Shown: positions 54,455 to 63,578, counted from the stretch's first letter. The stretch is 64,000 bases of DNA from Aquimarina sp040786285 (GCF_040786285.1 NZ_JBFMKQ010000004.1:520936-584935); one strand, 5' to 3'. Notes: generated from the letters alone by a model not told the origin. Numbers and translations: made by a program.

Positions 54455-55687
54455 TTATTTTCTAAGTTTTTTGATTCTTTGTAATAGTGTAGGGTGAGAG
54501 TAATGTATGAAAACCATTGCAGGGTGAGGGGTGAGGTTGCTTAGATTGTTTTTTGAAAGTTTTTTTAGACTATTTATTAAAGCTTCATTATTGTAGGTGT
54601 TTTTTGCATATTCATCAGCTTGATATTCAAATTTTCGGGATACTAGATTCATTATTAATCCTGTAACTTCAGAAATAGGGCTGTATAATATTCCAAAAGC
54701 TATTAATCCTATATGAAAAGAAGGGACTTGTACTCCAAGTGCTTCAGAAAGAAGAGGGTTGGATATAAAAAGCGATAAAAACCATAAGGTTAACCCAGTA
54801 AGAGCGATTGATAATAGTAGATTAACAATGACATGTCTTTTTTTATAATGCCCTACTTCATGTGCTAGTACAGCAACAATTTCTTCATTATTGAGGTCCT
54901 TAATTAGGGTGTCATAAAGCGTAATCCTTTTTTCGCTACCAAATCCCGAAAAATAAGCATTTGCTTTTGTACTTCTCTTTGAACCATCAATCACAAATAT
55001 ATCTTTTAGTCTGAAGCCTACTTTTTTAGAATAGTCATTAATAGTGTCTCTAAGTTCACCCGGTTCTAAAGGGGTTTGCTGGTTAAATATAGGAACAATG
55101 AGTTTTGCATAAAACATGTTCATGGCAACTGTAAAGATGGTTACTAATCCCCAGGCATAAACCCAAAAAGATTTTCCTGTAAGCTCATAAAACCAAATGA
55201 TTAATGCCAAAAGTCCACCACCAACTATCATCATCATGATGATACTTTTTATCTTATCAATAAAAAAAGTTTTGATGGTAGTTTTATTGAAACCGAATTT
55301 CTCTTCGATAGTAAAAATTTTATAGTAAGCAGCAGGTGTAGAAAGGATATCGCTTCCAATCATTATTATTCCAAAAAAAACAAGTCCAACGATTACAGAA
55401 TTATCTGATATGGATCGAGCTACATTATCTACCCATGCAAAACCATCTAAAAAGAAAAAAAGAAGCATAATGCACAGAGAAACACTCGAAGAAACTAATT
55501 TGAATTCGTAGTTGGCTCGTTTATAGGCAATGGATTTTTGATACTCTTCTTTTGGATAAACATCAGAAAGTTCTTCCGGAATCTCATCATTATAATGTCT
55601 TGCGTTAAGAATATCTAATAACGAATCTATTAGAAAAACAATAATAATTATGGCTATTAGTAGGTAAAACAGGGAGTTTGGGGTCAT
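54455..55687 (-). CDS. M48 family metalloprotease (Ste24/CAAX-type)
   Basis: A 410-residue membrane protein with about six or seven helices. The zinc site VLAHEVGHYKKRH (HExxH-type) lies near residue 268 and the third ligand in EFQADEYAKNTYNNEAL near 348. The layout matches Ste24/ZMPSTE24-like CAAX proteases, although bacteria lack prenylated CAAX proteins, so a role in membrane-protein quality control is more likely. It is probably monocistronic with a divergent-free 83-base gap to the next gene. Confidence 0.9.
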   Translation of the reverse strand: MTPNSLFYLLIAIIIIVFLIDSLLDILNARHYNDEIPEELSDVYPKEEYQKSIAYKRANYEFKLVSSSVSLCIMLLFFFLDGFAWVDNVARSISDNSVIVGLVFFGIIMIGSDILSTPAAYYKIFTIEEKFGFNKTTIKTFFIDKIKSIIMMMIVGGGLLALIIWFYELTGKSFWVYAWGLVTIFTVAMNMFYAKLIVPIFNQQTPLEPGELRDTINDYSKKVGFRLKDIFVIDGSKRSTKANAYFSGFGSEKRITLYDTLIKDLNNEEIVAVLAHEVGHYKKRHVIVNLLLSIALTGLTLWFLSLFISNPLLSEALGVQVPSFHIGLIAFGILYSPISEVTGLIMNLVSRKFEYQADEYAKNTYNNEALINSLKKLSKNNLSNLTPHPAMVFIHYSHPTLLQRIKKLRK

Positions 55688-55770
55688 TATTTTAAAGCAA
55701 TTAGTTCGATCCTTTGGGGTATGAAAGAATGGGTAATATACTGATTTTAAATTTATTTTTGTTACTATTT

Positions 55771-56589
55771 TTAAATCTTTTGATTTACGAAATCCCGCTG
55801 ACGTTTTGCTTCGAAAATTAGAATTCCAGCAGCAACCGAAACGTTCATAGAGTCAATCACACCGCTCATTGGAATTTTAATGTTTTGATTGGTGTTGAGT
55901 AAAAAATCCTCACTTAAACCGGTTGCTTCTGTACCAACGACAATGGCAGAAGGTTTAGTATAATCTTGAGTGTAATAATTTACAGAGGCCTGCAAAGCAG
56001 CACCGTATATGTTAATTTGATGTTTTTTTAGAAAATTTATGATATCCAAAGAGGTGCCCGTAGCAATAGTATTTGTAAATAAACAACCAACGCTTGATCG
56101 TATAATATTGGGGTTATACATGTCTGTTTTTGGATTAGCAATTAAAACAGCATCTAATTGAGCCGCATCAGCAGTACGAAGTAAGGCTCCAATATTACCG
56201 GGTTTCTCTGGTGCTTCAGCAATAAGAATAATAGGGTTTTTAGAAGGCAATACAAGGTGTTCTATGTCTAGATCTTTAGATTGTGCTATGGCCAATATAC
56301 CTTCTGTAGTGGTTCGGTAAGCAAGTTTTTGGTAGATATCTGTTGTAATTTCATACAGTTCAATTTGATTACTGCAACTTTTGATTATGGATAAAATTTC
56401 TTCGTATGAAATAATGGAGGGGCAATAGTATAGTTGTGTAACAGTATATTTTCCTTCTAAAGCCAACGTAATTTCGCGTTTGCCTTCAATGATAAAAAGA
56501 CCTTCTTTTTTTCGAATTCTGGATTTTTCTTTAAGCTGGGTAAGAAATTTTATTTTGGTATTCTGTAAGCTTTTGATTTGATTTTGCAT
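55771..56589 (-). CDS. TrmH/SpoU family RNA 2'-O-methyltransferase
   Basis: A 272-residue SPOUT enzyme. The N-terminal L30e-like domain (KTRKEKSRIRKKEGLFIIEGKRE-type, here LKEKSRIRKKEGLFIIEGKREI) is followed by the SpoU catalytic domain with AEAPEKPGNIGALLRTADAA near residue 128, VVGTEATGLS near 217 and IPMSGVIDSMNVSVAAGILIFEA near 240, which forms the SAM knot. The target may be 23S rRNA or tRNA; it cannot be told from sequence. Confidence 0.93.
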   Translation of the reverse strand: MQNQIKSLQNTKIKFLTQLKEKSRIRKKEGLFIIEGKREITLALEGKYTVTQLYYCPSIISYEEILSIIKSCSNQIELYEITTDIYQKLAYRTTTEGILAIAQSKDLDIEHLVLPSKNPIILIAEAPEKPGNIGALLRTADAAQLDAVLIANPKTDMYNPNIIRSSVGCLFTNTIATGTSLDIINFLKKHQINIYGAALQASVNYYTQDYTKPSAIVVGTEATGLSEDFLLNTNQNIKIPMSGVIDSMNVSVAAGILIFEAKRQRDFVNQKI

Positions 56590-56631
56590 AAGTGCAAAGA
56601 TAATAATAGCGTAATAGAAAATATCTTCTTT

Positions 56632-59394
56632 TTATGTATTTAAAGAGGTTAACTCCTTTATTGACTGCTTGATTTCTTCTATTATTTTTGAGTAGGATTG
56701 ATCTAATTTTAAAAATAGTTCTGAAATTTCACCCAATTTCCCTTCTTTTGATAGATGTTCAATTTTTTCTAAAATGGCTGATTCTTCTTGCAAGCCTAAT
56801 GTTTTGAAACTGGACTTAAGTTTATGAGAAACTTCTTTAATCAATAATCCGTTTTGATTTTCGATGGCATTTCTTAACCTGTTATAATCTTCTGGAGTTT
56901 CTTCTATAAATATTTGAAGTACACTTTGAATAATTTCATGATCATTATCAAAGGTTTTTCTTAAAAATGAGAGGTCACAATTTTTTTTAGTAGGGAGGTT
57001 TAGTGTATCCTCTTTGGTAAATGATGATTTAGTGTTCTGAGAGGTTTTTGGTCTTAGACTGTATAGTATTTCTTCTAATGCTTCTTCGCTTATTGGTTTG
57101 GTAATGTAAAAGTTCATCCCAGATTCTATGGCTCTCTTTTTAGATTCTGGAAACACATCGGCAGAGCAGGCGACAATAGGGATCTGATTAATTTTTGGAT
57201 TCTCTGATTGTCTAATTTGTTCTGCGGTTTCTGGACCATCTAATACCGGCATGTGCATATCCATAAGAATTAGGTCGTATGTGTAATCTTTAAGTTTTTC
57301 TAAAGCGATTTTTCCATTTTCTGCTATATGTGTATCAATATTCCAATTAGAAAGCAATTGTGCTATGAAGAATTGATTCATTTTATTGTCTTCTACAACA
57401 AGAACTTTCATCCCTGATAAGATTTTAGCGTTTTCGATGGTAGACGAAGTTTCACTTATTTCGGAAGATTTTAAATTGCTTTTTGAATATTGTATAGAAA
57501 ACCCAAAAGTAGATCCTATTTCTGGTTGACTCTCGGCGTGTAGTGTTCCTCCTTGTAGCTCTATAAGTTGTTTAGAAATCGAAAGCCCAAGGCCTGTACC
57601 TTCTCTTTTATTTTTTCCGGGCTTATGTACTTGATAAAAACTTTCAAAAATAGTGGCTAATTTATCCTCAGGAATTCCTACTCCAGTATCTTTTACCGAA
57701 AAATGGATAGTAATAAACTCGTTATCCATCTTTTCAGTTTTTACTTGTGTAATTATTTTCCCTTTTTGAGTGAATTTTATGGCATTTCCTAGTAAGTTGA
57801 TTAAGATTTGATTTAGTCGTAACTGATCTCCAATAATAAATTTGGGTACAGATGGATCAATATGCATCTGATATTCTAATCCCTTTTCATCAGCCTTTAT
57901 CTTAAAACCTCTCGATATATTAGAGATAAGTTCTCTAATATTGAAGTCTGTATTGTGAAGTGTTAGTTTCCCGGCCTCAATTTTAGAGAAATCAAGAATA
58001 TCATTAATCAGCACCAAAAGGTTTTCTGCAGAGAATTGAATACCATCTAGATTTTTTTTATCCACCTTTGGATTGTTGAAATCGCTTTTTTGTAAGATTC
58101 CTGTCAACCCTAAAATTACATTAAGGGGTGTTCTGATCTCATGACTCATATTGGATAGAAATACAGACTTGGCCTTTGCAGATTTTTCTGCAAATACTTT
58201 GGCTTCTCTAATTTCATTATCAATGATTCGCTTGTTTGTAATATCTCTAAAAAATGCATTGAATAGATAATCGCCTTTAGTTTCTATAGCGATGATAGTT
58301 AATTCTACATAGACCGACGTGCCATTTTTTCTGGTTACAGAAGTTTCAACACGTTTATTGATTAATTCATCATCTCCTGTTTTTATATAATTGCTAAAAC
58401 TTCTTTTTAGCTCTTGTCTAAGCTTGTATGGCACAAGAGGGTAGAGGCTTTTTCCTATGGTTTCCTCTCTTTTTAATTCTAGTATATTCTCTGCTTGTTT
58501 ATTCCAGTTAAGTACAGTTCCTTGACTATTTACTAAGATAACCCCGTCCATTGCGGTTTCTAAAATTGTAGTTTTTAGATGCTCACTATGTTTTAATTCA
58601 TCTTCTACTTTTTTACGTTCAATAATTTCTTCGGTCAGTCTTTCGTTTATTTCTTCAAGACTATATAGTTGCTTTTGAAGCATCTTAAGCATTTGCTGCT
58701 TACTAGGGAAATTAATAAGGTCTTTTGCAAGAATTTCTTCAGGGATTACATTTAATGTCGCTGTAAAAGAATCGAGAAGGTGGTATGATTGAAAGTGTTT
58801 TTTATAAATTAATAAATAAATATTGGTGATTGCATTTATCCCTAAGCTATTTTTTATTTTAAAGAAAATCTGATTAGAAAAGTCTAACAAATTTGCTCGC
58901 TCTTTTATTAAATCAATAGTTTGGAAATCATATGGGGTGTCTAAGTATTTTTTAATCTTTATAATTTTGGGATCACTATAACTACCAATTAGTTCTGATG
59001 ACTTCTCTAAAACTTGCATAAGAAAAACTCTGCACAGTATTAATTCTTGTTTTTTTAAAGGCTCGAATATCAATCTAAAATTGGTGTATTTAAACAATGA
59101 ACTATATTTTAGAAAGATTAGATCATGTATAGATTGTTTATTAAGGCGGCTTACTGTATTTTTTTCTGTAATAAATTCTTCTAGAAGCAGATATAATTCT
59201 GGTAACGCTTTTATTTTCTTGTTAAGCGTAGATCCTTTAAATACTTTAATTTTTGTTTTTAGATTAGTGGCATTAGAGGGTGTGTCAATTTTGTTCCATA
59301 AAAAATCAATAAGAGTAATGATTTCTTGCTCTTCTTGATCTTTCGGAAAATCGGCTGTTTTAGGGGATAGTATTCTTTTAAGCCAATTAATCAT
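56632..59394 (-). CDS. Soluble hybrid histidine kinase (PAS-HisKA-HATPase-REC-Hpt)
   Basis: A 920-residue protein with no membrane segment. Residues 1-240 are a helical region I do not recognise, then a coiled coil (about 240-270), a PAS domain (about 275-395), HisKA with phosphorylated H418 in SNMSHEIRTPLN, HATPase with N-box LLGNAIKF near 534, a receiver domain with D712 in LILMDMHMP, and an Hpt domain with H857 in EVSHKLKSS. It can run a full internal phosphorelay but lacks an output domain. It starts 6 bases after the small membrane-protein gene, so the two are probably co-expressed. Confidence 0.95.
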   Translation of the reverse strand: MINWLKRILSPKTADFPKDQEEQEIITLIDFLWNKIDTPSNATNLKTKIKVFKGSTLNKKIKALPELYLLLEEFITEKNTVSRLNKQSIHDLIFLKYSSLFKYTNFRLIFEPLKKQELILCRVFLMQVLEKSSELIGSYSDPKIIKIKKYLDTPYDFQTIDLIKERANLLDFSNQIFFKIKNSLGINAITNIYLLIYKKHFQSYHLLDSFTATLNVIPEEILAKDLINFPSKQQMLKMLQKQLYSLEEINERLTEEIIERKKVEDELKHSEHLKTTILETAMDGVILVNSQGTVLNWNKQAENILELKREETIGKSLYPLVPYKLRQELKRSFSNYIKTGDDELINKRVETSVTRKNGTSVYVELTIIAIETKGDYLFNAFFRDITNKRIIDNEIREAKVFAEKSAKAKSVFLSNMSHEIRTPLNVILGLTGILQKSDFNNPKVDKKNLDGIQFSAENLLVLINDILDFSKIEAGKLTLHNTDFNIRELISNISRGFKIKADEKGLEYQMHIDPSVPKFIIGDQLRLNQILINLLGNAIKFTQKGKIITQVKTEKMDNEFITIHFSVKDTGVGIPEDKLATIFESFYQVHKPGKNKREGTGLGLSISKQLIELQGGTLHAESQPEIGSTFGFSIQYSKSNLKSSEISETSSTIENAKILSGMKVLVVEDNKMNQFFIAQLLSNWNIDTHIAENGKIALEKLKDYTYDLILMDMHMPVLDGPETAEQIRQSENPKINQIPIVACSADVFPESKKRAIESGMNFYITKPISEEALEEILYSLRPKTSQNTKSSFTKEDTLNLPTKKNCDLSFLRKTFDNDHEIIQSVLQIFIEETPEDYNRLRNAIENQNGLLIKEVSHKLKSSFKTLGLQEESAILEKIEHLSKEGKLGEISELFLKLDQSYSKIIEEIKQSIKELTSLNT

Positions 59395-59400
59395 TATGTG

Positions 59401-59805
59401 TTATATTTTACTGGCCTTGTATATTTTGTAAAAGCCTAATGCAGATAAGCCCCATGTTAATATTAAGGCAACAAACCAAATGTAATTACCGGCTTTATCT
59501 CCAAACACATTATTAAAAATATTATACCCAAAAATATGTGCTATTTGCATATGAAGATGTCCAAGAGCCATAACTACAAAGCCCCAGGCCAGCATCGTCA
59601 TACCTGATCCAAATTTACCGCCTTTTAACCTTGTAGCGGTAAGAAAGCTAAAAATGAGGGCAATGGCAAGAAAAGGCATTTCTAGTAAACCAAAAATTTG
59701 TTCAGCTCCTAATTGAGCTCCAGAATGTGCGTTATGATCTTGAGCAATTAATGTATCACTCATTAAAAATAATCCCAATGTAAGTAAGAGGTAGTTTCTT
59801 TTCAT
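59401..59805 (-). CDS. Hypothetical histidine-rich membrane protein
   Basis: A 134-residue protein with a signal peptide or signal anchor (residues 1-21, LLTLGLFLMSDTLIAQ) and three hydrophobic segments (about 37-57, 70-90, 105-128). Histidines cluster in DHNAHSGAQ after the signal and in GHLHMQIAHIFG between helices, which could bind metal or heme. I do not recognise the family. It is 6 bases from the hybrid histidine kinase gene and may form its membrane sensor, which is inference from context only. Confidence 0.75.
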   Translation of the reverse strand: MKRNYLLLTLGLFLMSDTLIAQDHNAHSGAQLGAEQIFGLLEMPFLAIALIFSFLTATRLKGGKFGSGMTMLAWGFVVMALGHLHMQIAHIFGYNIFNNVFGDKAGNYIWFVALILTWGLSALGFYKIYKASKI

Positions 59806-59920
59806 ATCTATTCAAATTTCTTAAAAATAACGATAAAATGCGGAAAAACCGTATTTTTAACAGATTAAATACAGTTTTTATCGACAAAAAGTCACTTTGT
59901 TAAAAAATGAGAACAAAAAA

Positions 59921-59948
59921 ATCCCGCCTTTAGAGCGGGATTTTTATA
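59921..59948. terminator. Terminator after rplT (bidirectional)
   Basis: ATCCCGC (59921-59927) pairs perfectly with GCGGGAT (59935-59941) with a 7-base loop. On the minus strand seven T follow, ending the thrS-infC-rpmI-rplT transcript; on the plus strand five T follow as well. Confidence 0.9.
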
Positions 59949-59977
59949 TAAGTGAGATTGTATTATTTATTAAAAGA

Positions 59978-60322
59978 TTACTTTACTTTTTCTACAATAG
60001 CTTTGAAAGCTTCTGGGTTGTTCATTGCTAAATCGGCAAGAACCTTACGGTTTAGCTCGATATTATTAGCTTTTACTTTTCCCATGAATTGAGAATAAGA
60101 CATCCCGTGTAGACGAGCACCCGCATTAATACGTGTGATCCATAAAGCACGGAAAGTTCTCTTCTTATTTCTACGGTCTCTATAAGCATATGACATTGCT
60201 TTGTCAACCGCATTTTTTGCTACTGTCCAAACGTTTTTACGACGTCCAAAGTAACCTTTAGCTTGCTTAAGAACTTTTTTTCTTCTAGCTCTTTTTGCAA
60301 CAGAATTTACTGATCTTGGCAT
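59978..60322 (-). CDS. rplT: Ribosomal protein L20
   Basis: A full-length 114-residue L20 (MPRSVNSVAKRARRKKVLKQAKGYFGRRKN, then ALWITRINAGARLHGMSYSQFM). It binds 23S rRNA early in large-subunit assembly and in E. coli represses its own operon. It is the last gene of the minus-strand operon thrS-infC-rpmI-rplT. A 139-base gap with a hairpin separates it from rpmI. Confidence 0.98.
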   Translation of the reverse strand: MPRSVNSVAKRARRKKVLKQAKGYFGRRKNVWTVAKNAVDKAMSYAYRDRRNKKRTFRALWITRINAGARLHGMSYSQFMGKVKANNIELNRKVLADLAMNNPEAFKAIVEKVK

Positions 60323-60348
60323 AATTTTAAATTTTTTAGTAGTAGGCG

Positions 60349-60361
60349 ACCGATAATCGGT
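60349..60361 (-). promoter_or_regulatory. Small inverted repeat in the rplT leader
   Basis: ACCGAT (60349-60354) and ATCGGT (60356-60361) form a perfect inverted repeat 27-39 bases upstream of the rplT ATG. L20 in E. coli binds RNA in the rpmI-rplT gap to repress its own translation; whether this sequence serves that role here is unknown. Confidence 0.35.
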
Positions 60362-60461
60362 TCTTGATATTTTTATAATTTATAAATCTACATTCGTAAA
60401 TCAATAATCATAATGGCCTAACTCCTGGGTTTATAATAATTCTAACCTGATTAAAAAGTGA

Positions 60462-60659
60462 TTACTTTAAACGTAACTGCTCTTTAATACTATTTTCATC
60501 GCTTTTATGCACTAACGTTGAGTGCGTTAAAGCTAGCTTACGCTTCTTAGATTTCTTTGTCAAAATATGACTCTTAAAAGCGTGCTTTCTTTTGAGTTTA
60601 CCAGTACCGGTAAGCTTGAAACGCTTTTTTGCACTGGATTTTGTTTTCATTTTAGGCAT
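60462..60659 (-). CDS. rpmI: Ribosomal protein L35
   Basis: A full-length 65-residue L35 (MPKMKTKSSAKKRFKLTGTGKLKRKHAFKSHIL), very basic. It is the third gene of the translation operon, 67 bases after infC. It joins the large subunit near L20. Confidence 0.98.
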   Translation of the reverse strand: MPKMKTKSSAKKRFKLTGTGKLKRKHAFKSHILTKKSKKRKLALTHSTLVHKSDENSIKEQLRLK

Positions 60660-60726
60660 TTGATCCTTGTTTTAATAATCTCACTTATTATCGTCATAAT
60701 TACTGATACCAGCAATTATATATGTT

Positions 60727-61278
60727 CTATTTTTTTGGTGCGATAAACATAATCATACGTTTACCTTCCAGTTTTGGCATTTGTTCTACTTTGCCATACT
60801 CTTCTAATTCTTGAGCAAGTCTAAGTAGTAAGATTTGACCTTGGTCTTTATAAATAATGGAGCGACCTTTAAAGAAAACATACGCCTTTAGTTTGGCACC
60901 TTCACTTAAGAACTTGATAGCATGTTTTTTCTTAAATTCATAATCATGCTCATCGGTGTTGGGTCCGAATCTAATTTCTTTAATAACAACTTTAGTGGCC
61001 TTAGATTTTAAGGCTTTGTCTCTTTTCTTCTGTTCATATAAGAATTTTTTATAATCCATTATCTTACAAACAGGAGGTACAGCTTTCGGTGAAATTTCTA
61101 CAAGATCTAATTCTTGCTCTTCGGCAAGTTGTAATGCTTTTCTGGTTGGGTATACACCAACTTCTACATTGTCACCTACAAGACGCACTTCTTCAACACG
61201 AATTTTATGGTTGATTCTGTGAGCATCTTCTTTGATTACTCTTAGTGGTTTTTGAGACCTTCTTCTTCTTATTGCTAT
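60727..61278 (-). CDS. infC: Translation initiation factor IF-3, probable AUA start
   Basis: A 183-residue IF-3. The start is assigned to ATA at 61276-61278, giving (M)AIRRRRSQKPLRVIKEDAHRIN, the expected N-terminus. An in-frame TAA lies two codons upstream, and there is no ATG, GTG or TTG between it and the first GTG at 61186-61188, which would remove 30 conserved residues. The N-terminal domain (about 15-80) and C-terminal domain with KEIRFGPNTDEHDYEFKKKHA near 110 are both present. IF-3 rejects non-AUG starts, so a rare start codon gives autoregulation, as with AUU in E. coli infC. Confidence 0.93.
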   Translation of the reverse strand: MAIRRRRSQKPLRVIKEDAHRINHKIRVEEVRLVGDNVEVGVYPTRKALQLAEEQELDLVEISPKAVPPVCKIMDYKKFLYEQKKRDKALKSKATKVVIKEIRFGPNTDEHDYEFKKKHAIKFLSEGAKLKAYVFFKGRSIIYKDQGQILLLRLAQELEEYGKVEQMPKLEGKRMIMFIAPKK

Positions 61279-61316
61279 GACTTAAAAATTTAAATTAAAC
61301 TTATTTTTTATTGTAC

Positions 61317-63263
61317 TTATCCGTTAAACGGTTTTAATGTTCTATTAATCTCTTCTTTAACGATTTTAGAAAACTCTTCAATAGATATTGCGCCTAAGTC
61401 CTCTCCACCATGTTTACGAACAGATATTGTATTGTCTTTTGCTTCTTGTTCCCCTACTATGATAATATAAGGAAATTTATTCATTTCTGCTTCTCTGATC
61501 TTTTTACCAATCGTTTCATTTCTATGATCCGCAAGGGCGCGAATTTCGTCATTTTCTAACAAATTTAAAACTTTTTCAGAGTATTTTTCATATTTCTCGC
61601 TGATAGAGAGTATAATAGCTTGCTCTGGCATTAGCCAAAGAGGGAAATTACCTCCAGTATGCTCTAGCAATATAGCGATAAATCTTTCCATACTTCCAAA
61701 AGGAGCTCTATGAATCATTACTGGCCTGTGTAATTCGTTATCGCTACCTTTATAAGTGAGATCAAAGCGCTCTGGTAAGTTGTAATCAACCTGTATAGTT
61801 CCTAATTGCCAACTTCTTCCAAGCGCATCTTTGACCATAAAATCAAGCTTAGGACCATAAAAAGCAGCTTCACCACTTTCAATTACATAATCTAATCCTT
61901 TGTCTTTGGCTGCACTAATAATGGCATTTTCAGCTTTTTCCCAGTTAGTAACGTCTCCTATATATTTGTCGGGATTATCTAAATCTCTTACAGATACTTG
62001 TGCTGTAAAATTTTCAAAACCTAAAGATCCAAATACATACAGTACTAGATCAATTACTTTTTTAAATTCTAGATCCAATTGGTCAGGCGTGCAAAAAATA
62101 TGAGCGTCATCTTGAGTAAACCCTCTTACACGGGTTAATCCATGCAATTCACCACTTTGTTCATATCTATATACAGTGCCAAATTCGGCATAGCGCTTTG
62201 GTAAATCTCTGTATGACCATGGTCCGCTATTGTATATTTCGCAGTGATGAGGGCAGTTCATTGGTTTTAAAAGAAATTCTTCACCTTCAGCTGGAGTATT
62301 AATCGGTTGAAAGCTGTCTTCTCCATACTTAGCATAATGACCAGAAGTTACATACAGTTCTTTTTGTCCTATATGAGGAGTCATGACCATTTCATAACCA
62401 GCTTTTTTCTGTGCCTTTTTCAAAAATTGCTCCAAACGATCGCGTAACGCTGCTCCTTTAGGTAACCATAAAGGTAATCCCTGACCTACCTTTTGAGAAA
62501 ATGTAAAAAGGTCTAGCTCTTTTCCAAGCTTTCTATGGTCACGTTTCTTTGCTTCTTCTAGTAATTCTAAATATTCTTTTAGCTCTTTTTGCTTCGGAAA
62601 TGAAGTTCCGTACACACGAGTAAGCTGAGTGTTGTTCTCATCGCCTCGCCAATATGCTCCTGCGACACTCATGATTTTTACGGCTTTAATAATCCCTGTG
62701 TTAGGGATGTGGCCACCACGACATAAATCAGTAAAAGTATCATGGTCACAAAAAGTTATGGTGCCATCTTCTAAGTTTTCGATCAGCTCAACTTTATATT
62801 CGTTTCCTTCTCCTTTATATTTAGCTAGCGCGTCAGCTTTAGAAATCGACCTCATTTTAAAGTCATGCTTTCCTCTCGCGATCTCTAGCATTTTATCCTC
62901 GATCGATTTAAAATCTTTTTCAGAAATCGTTTTGTCTCCAAGATCTACATCATAATAAAATCCATTATCAATGGCAGGACCAATAGATAATTTAACTCCA
63001 GGGTATAATTCTTCTAGAGCTTGGGCTAAAACATGAGAAGTAGAATGTCTAAAAGCTGTTTTGCCTTCATCATCTCTCCAGGTGAATAAAACAAGATTAC
63101 CGTCGGTGGTTAATTCTGTAGAGGTTTCGATAGTAGTTCCGTTAAATTTTGCAGAAATCACATTTCTGGCAAAACCTTCACTAATATCTTTTGCAACATC
63201 CATAGCACTAACAGTACTATTGTATTCTCTAACCGAACCATCCGGTAATGTAATCTTGATCAT
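61317..63263 (-). CDS. thrS: Threonine-tRNA ligase
   Basis: A full-length 648-residue class II synthetase. A TGS domain (MIKITLPDGSVREYNSTVSAMDVAKDI) is followed by an editing domain with HSTSHVLAQALEELYPGVKLSIGPAI near residue 73, the catalytic core with motif 2 RYAEFGTVYRYEQSGELHGLTRVRGF near 360 and motif 3 PVMIHRAPFGSMERF near 517, and an anticodon-binding domain. It charges tRNA-Thr and clears Ser-tRNA-Thr. It is the first gene of the operon, starting at ATG 63261-63263. Confidence 0.99.
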   Translation of the reverse strand: MIKITLPDGSVREYNSTVSAMDVAKDISEGFARNVISAKFNGTTIETSTELTTDGNLVLFTWRDDEGKTAFRHSTSHVLAQALEELYPGVKLSIGPAIDNGFYYDVDLGDKTISEKDFKSIEDKMLEIARGKHDFKMRSISKADALAKYKGEGNEYKVELIENLEDGTITFCDHDTFTDLCRGGHIPNTGIIKAVKIMSVAGAYWRGDENNTQLTRVYGTSFPKQKELKEYLELLEEAKKRDHRKLGKELDLFTFSQKVGQGLPLWLPKGAALRDRLEQFLKKAQKKAGYEMVMTPHIGQKELYVTSGHYAKYGEDSFQPINTPAEGEEFLLKPMNCPHHCEIYNSGPWSYRDLPKRYAEFGTVYRYEQSGELHGLTRVRGFTQDDAHIFCTPDQLDLEFKKVIDLVLYVFGSLGFENFTAQVSVRDLDNPDKYIGDVTNWEKAENAIISAAKDKGLDYVIESGEAAFYGPKLDFMVKDALGRSWQLGTIQVDYNLPERFDLTYKGSDNELHRPVMIHRAPFGSMERFIAILLEHTGGNFPLWLMPEQAIILSISEKYEKYSEKVLNLLENDEIRALADHRNETIGKKIREAEMNKFPYIIIVGEQEAKDNTISVRKHGGEDLGAISIEEFSKIVKEEINRTLKPFNG

Positions 63264-63283
63264 CTTTATTGTAATTAAAGCAG

Positions 63284-63314
63284 CAAAGATAATACGATAT
63301 TAAAATCCAGACAA
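63284..63314 (-). promoter_or_regulatory. Promoter of the thrS-infC-rpmI-rplT operon
   Basis: On the minus strand TTG (63312-63314) and TATCTTTG (63284-63291) are 20 bases apart, an exact fit to TTG-N17-23-TAnnTTTG. The -7 box ends 20 bases from the thrS ATG, so the leader is too short for a long RNA switch. Confidence 0.75.
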
Positions 63315-63380
63315 TAATATAGTATATATTTAATGGATTAATTATATATGAAGTAGTAAAGGCTTTAAATGATGGGGATT

Positions 63381-63476
63381 CGGGATAAAAAAATATCCCG
63401 ACCGTGCTTTACGCTGTATCTTTTTTTTAAGCGTATGCTTAGCTTGCCGAAGTATATGGTTTTTAAAAAAAAGGAT
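63381..63476. other. Structured intergenic element of unknown type
   Basis: CGGGATA (63381-63387) pairs with TATCCCG (63394-63400). A larger imperfect stem follows: ATCTTTTTTTTAA (63418-63430) opposite TTAAAAAAAAGGAT (63463-63476), with a small TAAGC-GCTTA hairpin (63428-63441) inside. It lies between the thrS and rRNA promoters. I recall similar sequence in other flavobacterial intergenic regions but cannot confirm it. Confidence 0.45.
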
Positions 63477-63578
63477 GCCGCTTCAATCACTATCCCTTCT
63501 TTCAATTTTTTTTTTGGTGTGTAAAGTGTATGTTTTAAGGGTGTTGCAAAAAGATTAGAAAAAAGATTAAAAAAGGTG

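Noticed and set aside
61186..61188. GTG start for infC at 61186-61188
   Set aside because: It would remove 30 conserved N-terminal residues that are clearly readable upstream in the same frame back to ATA.
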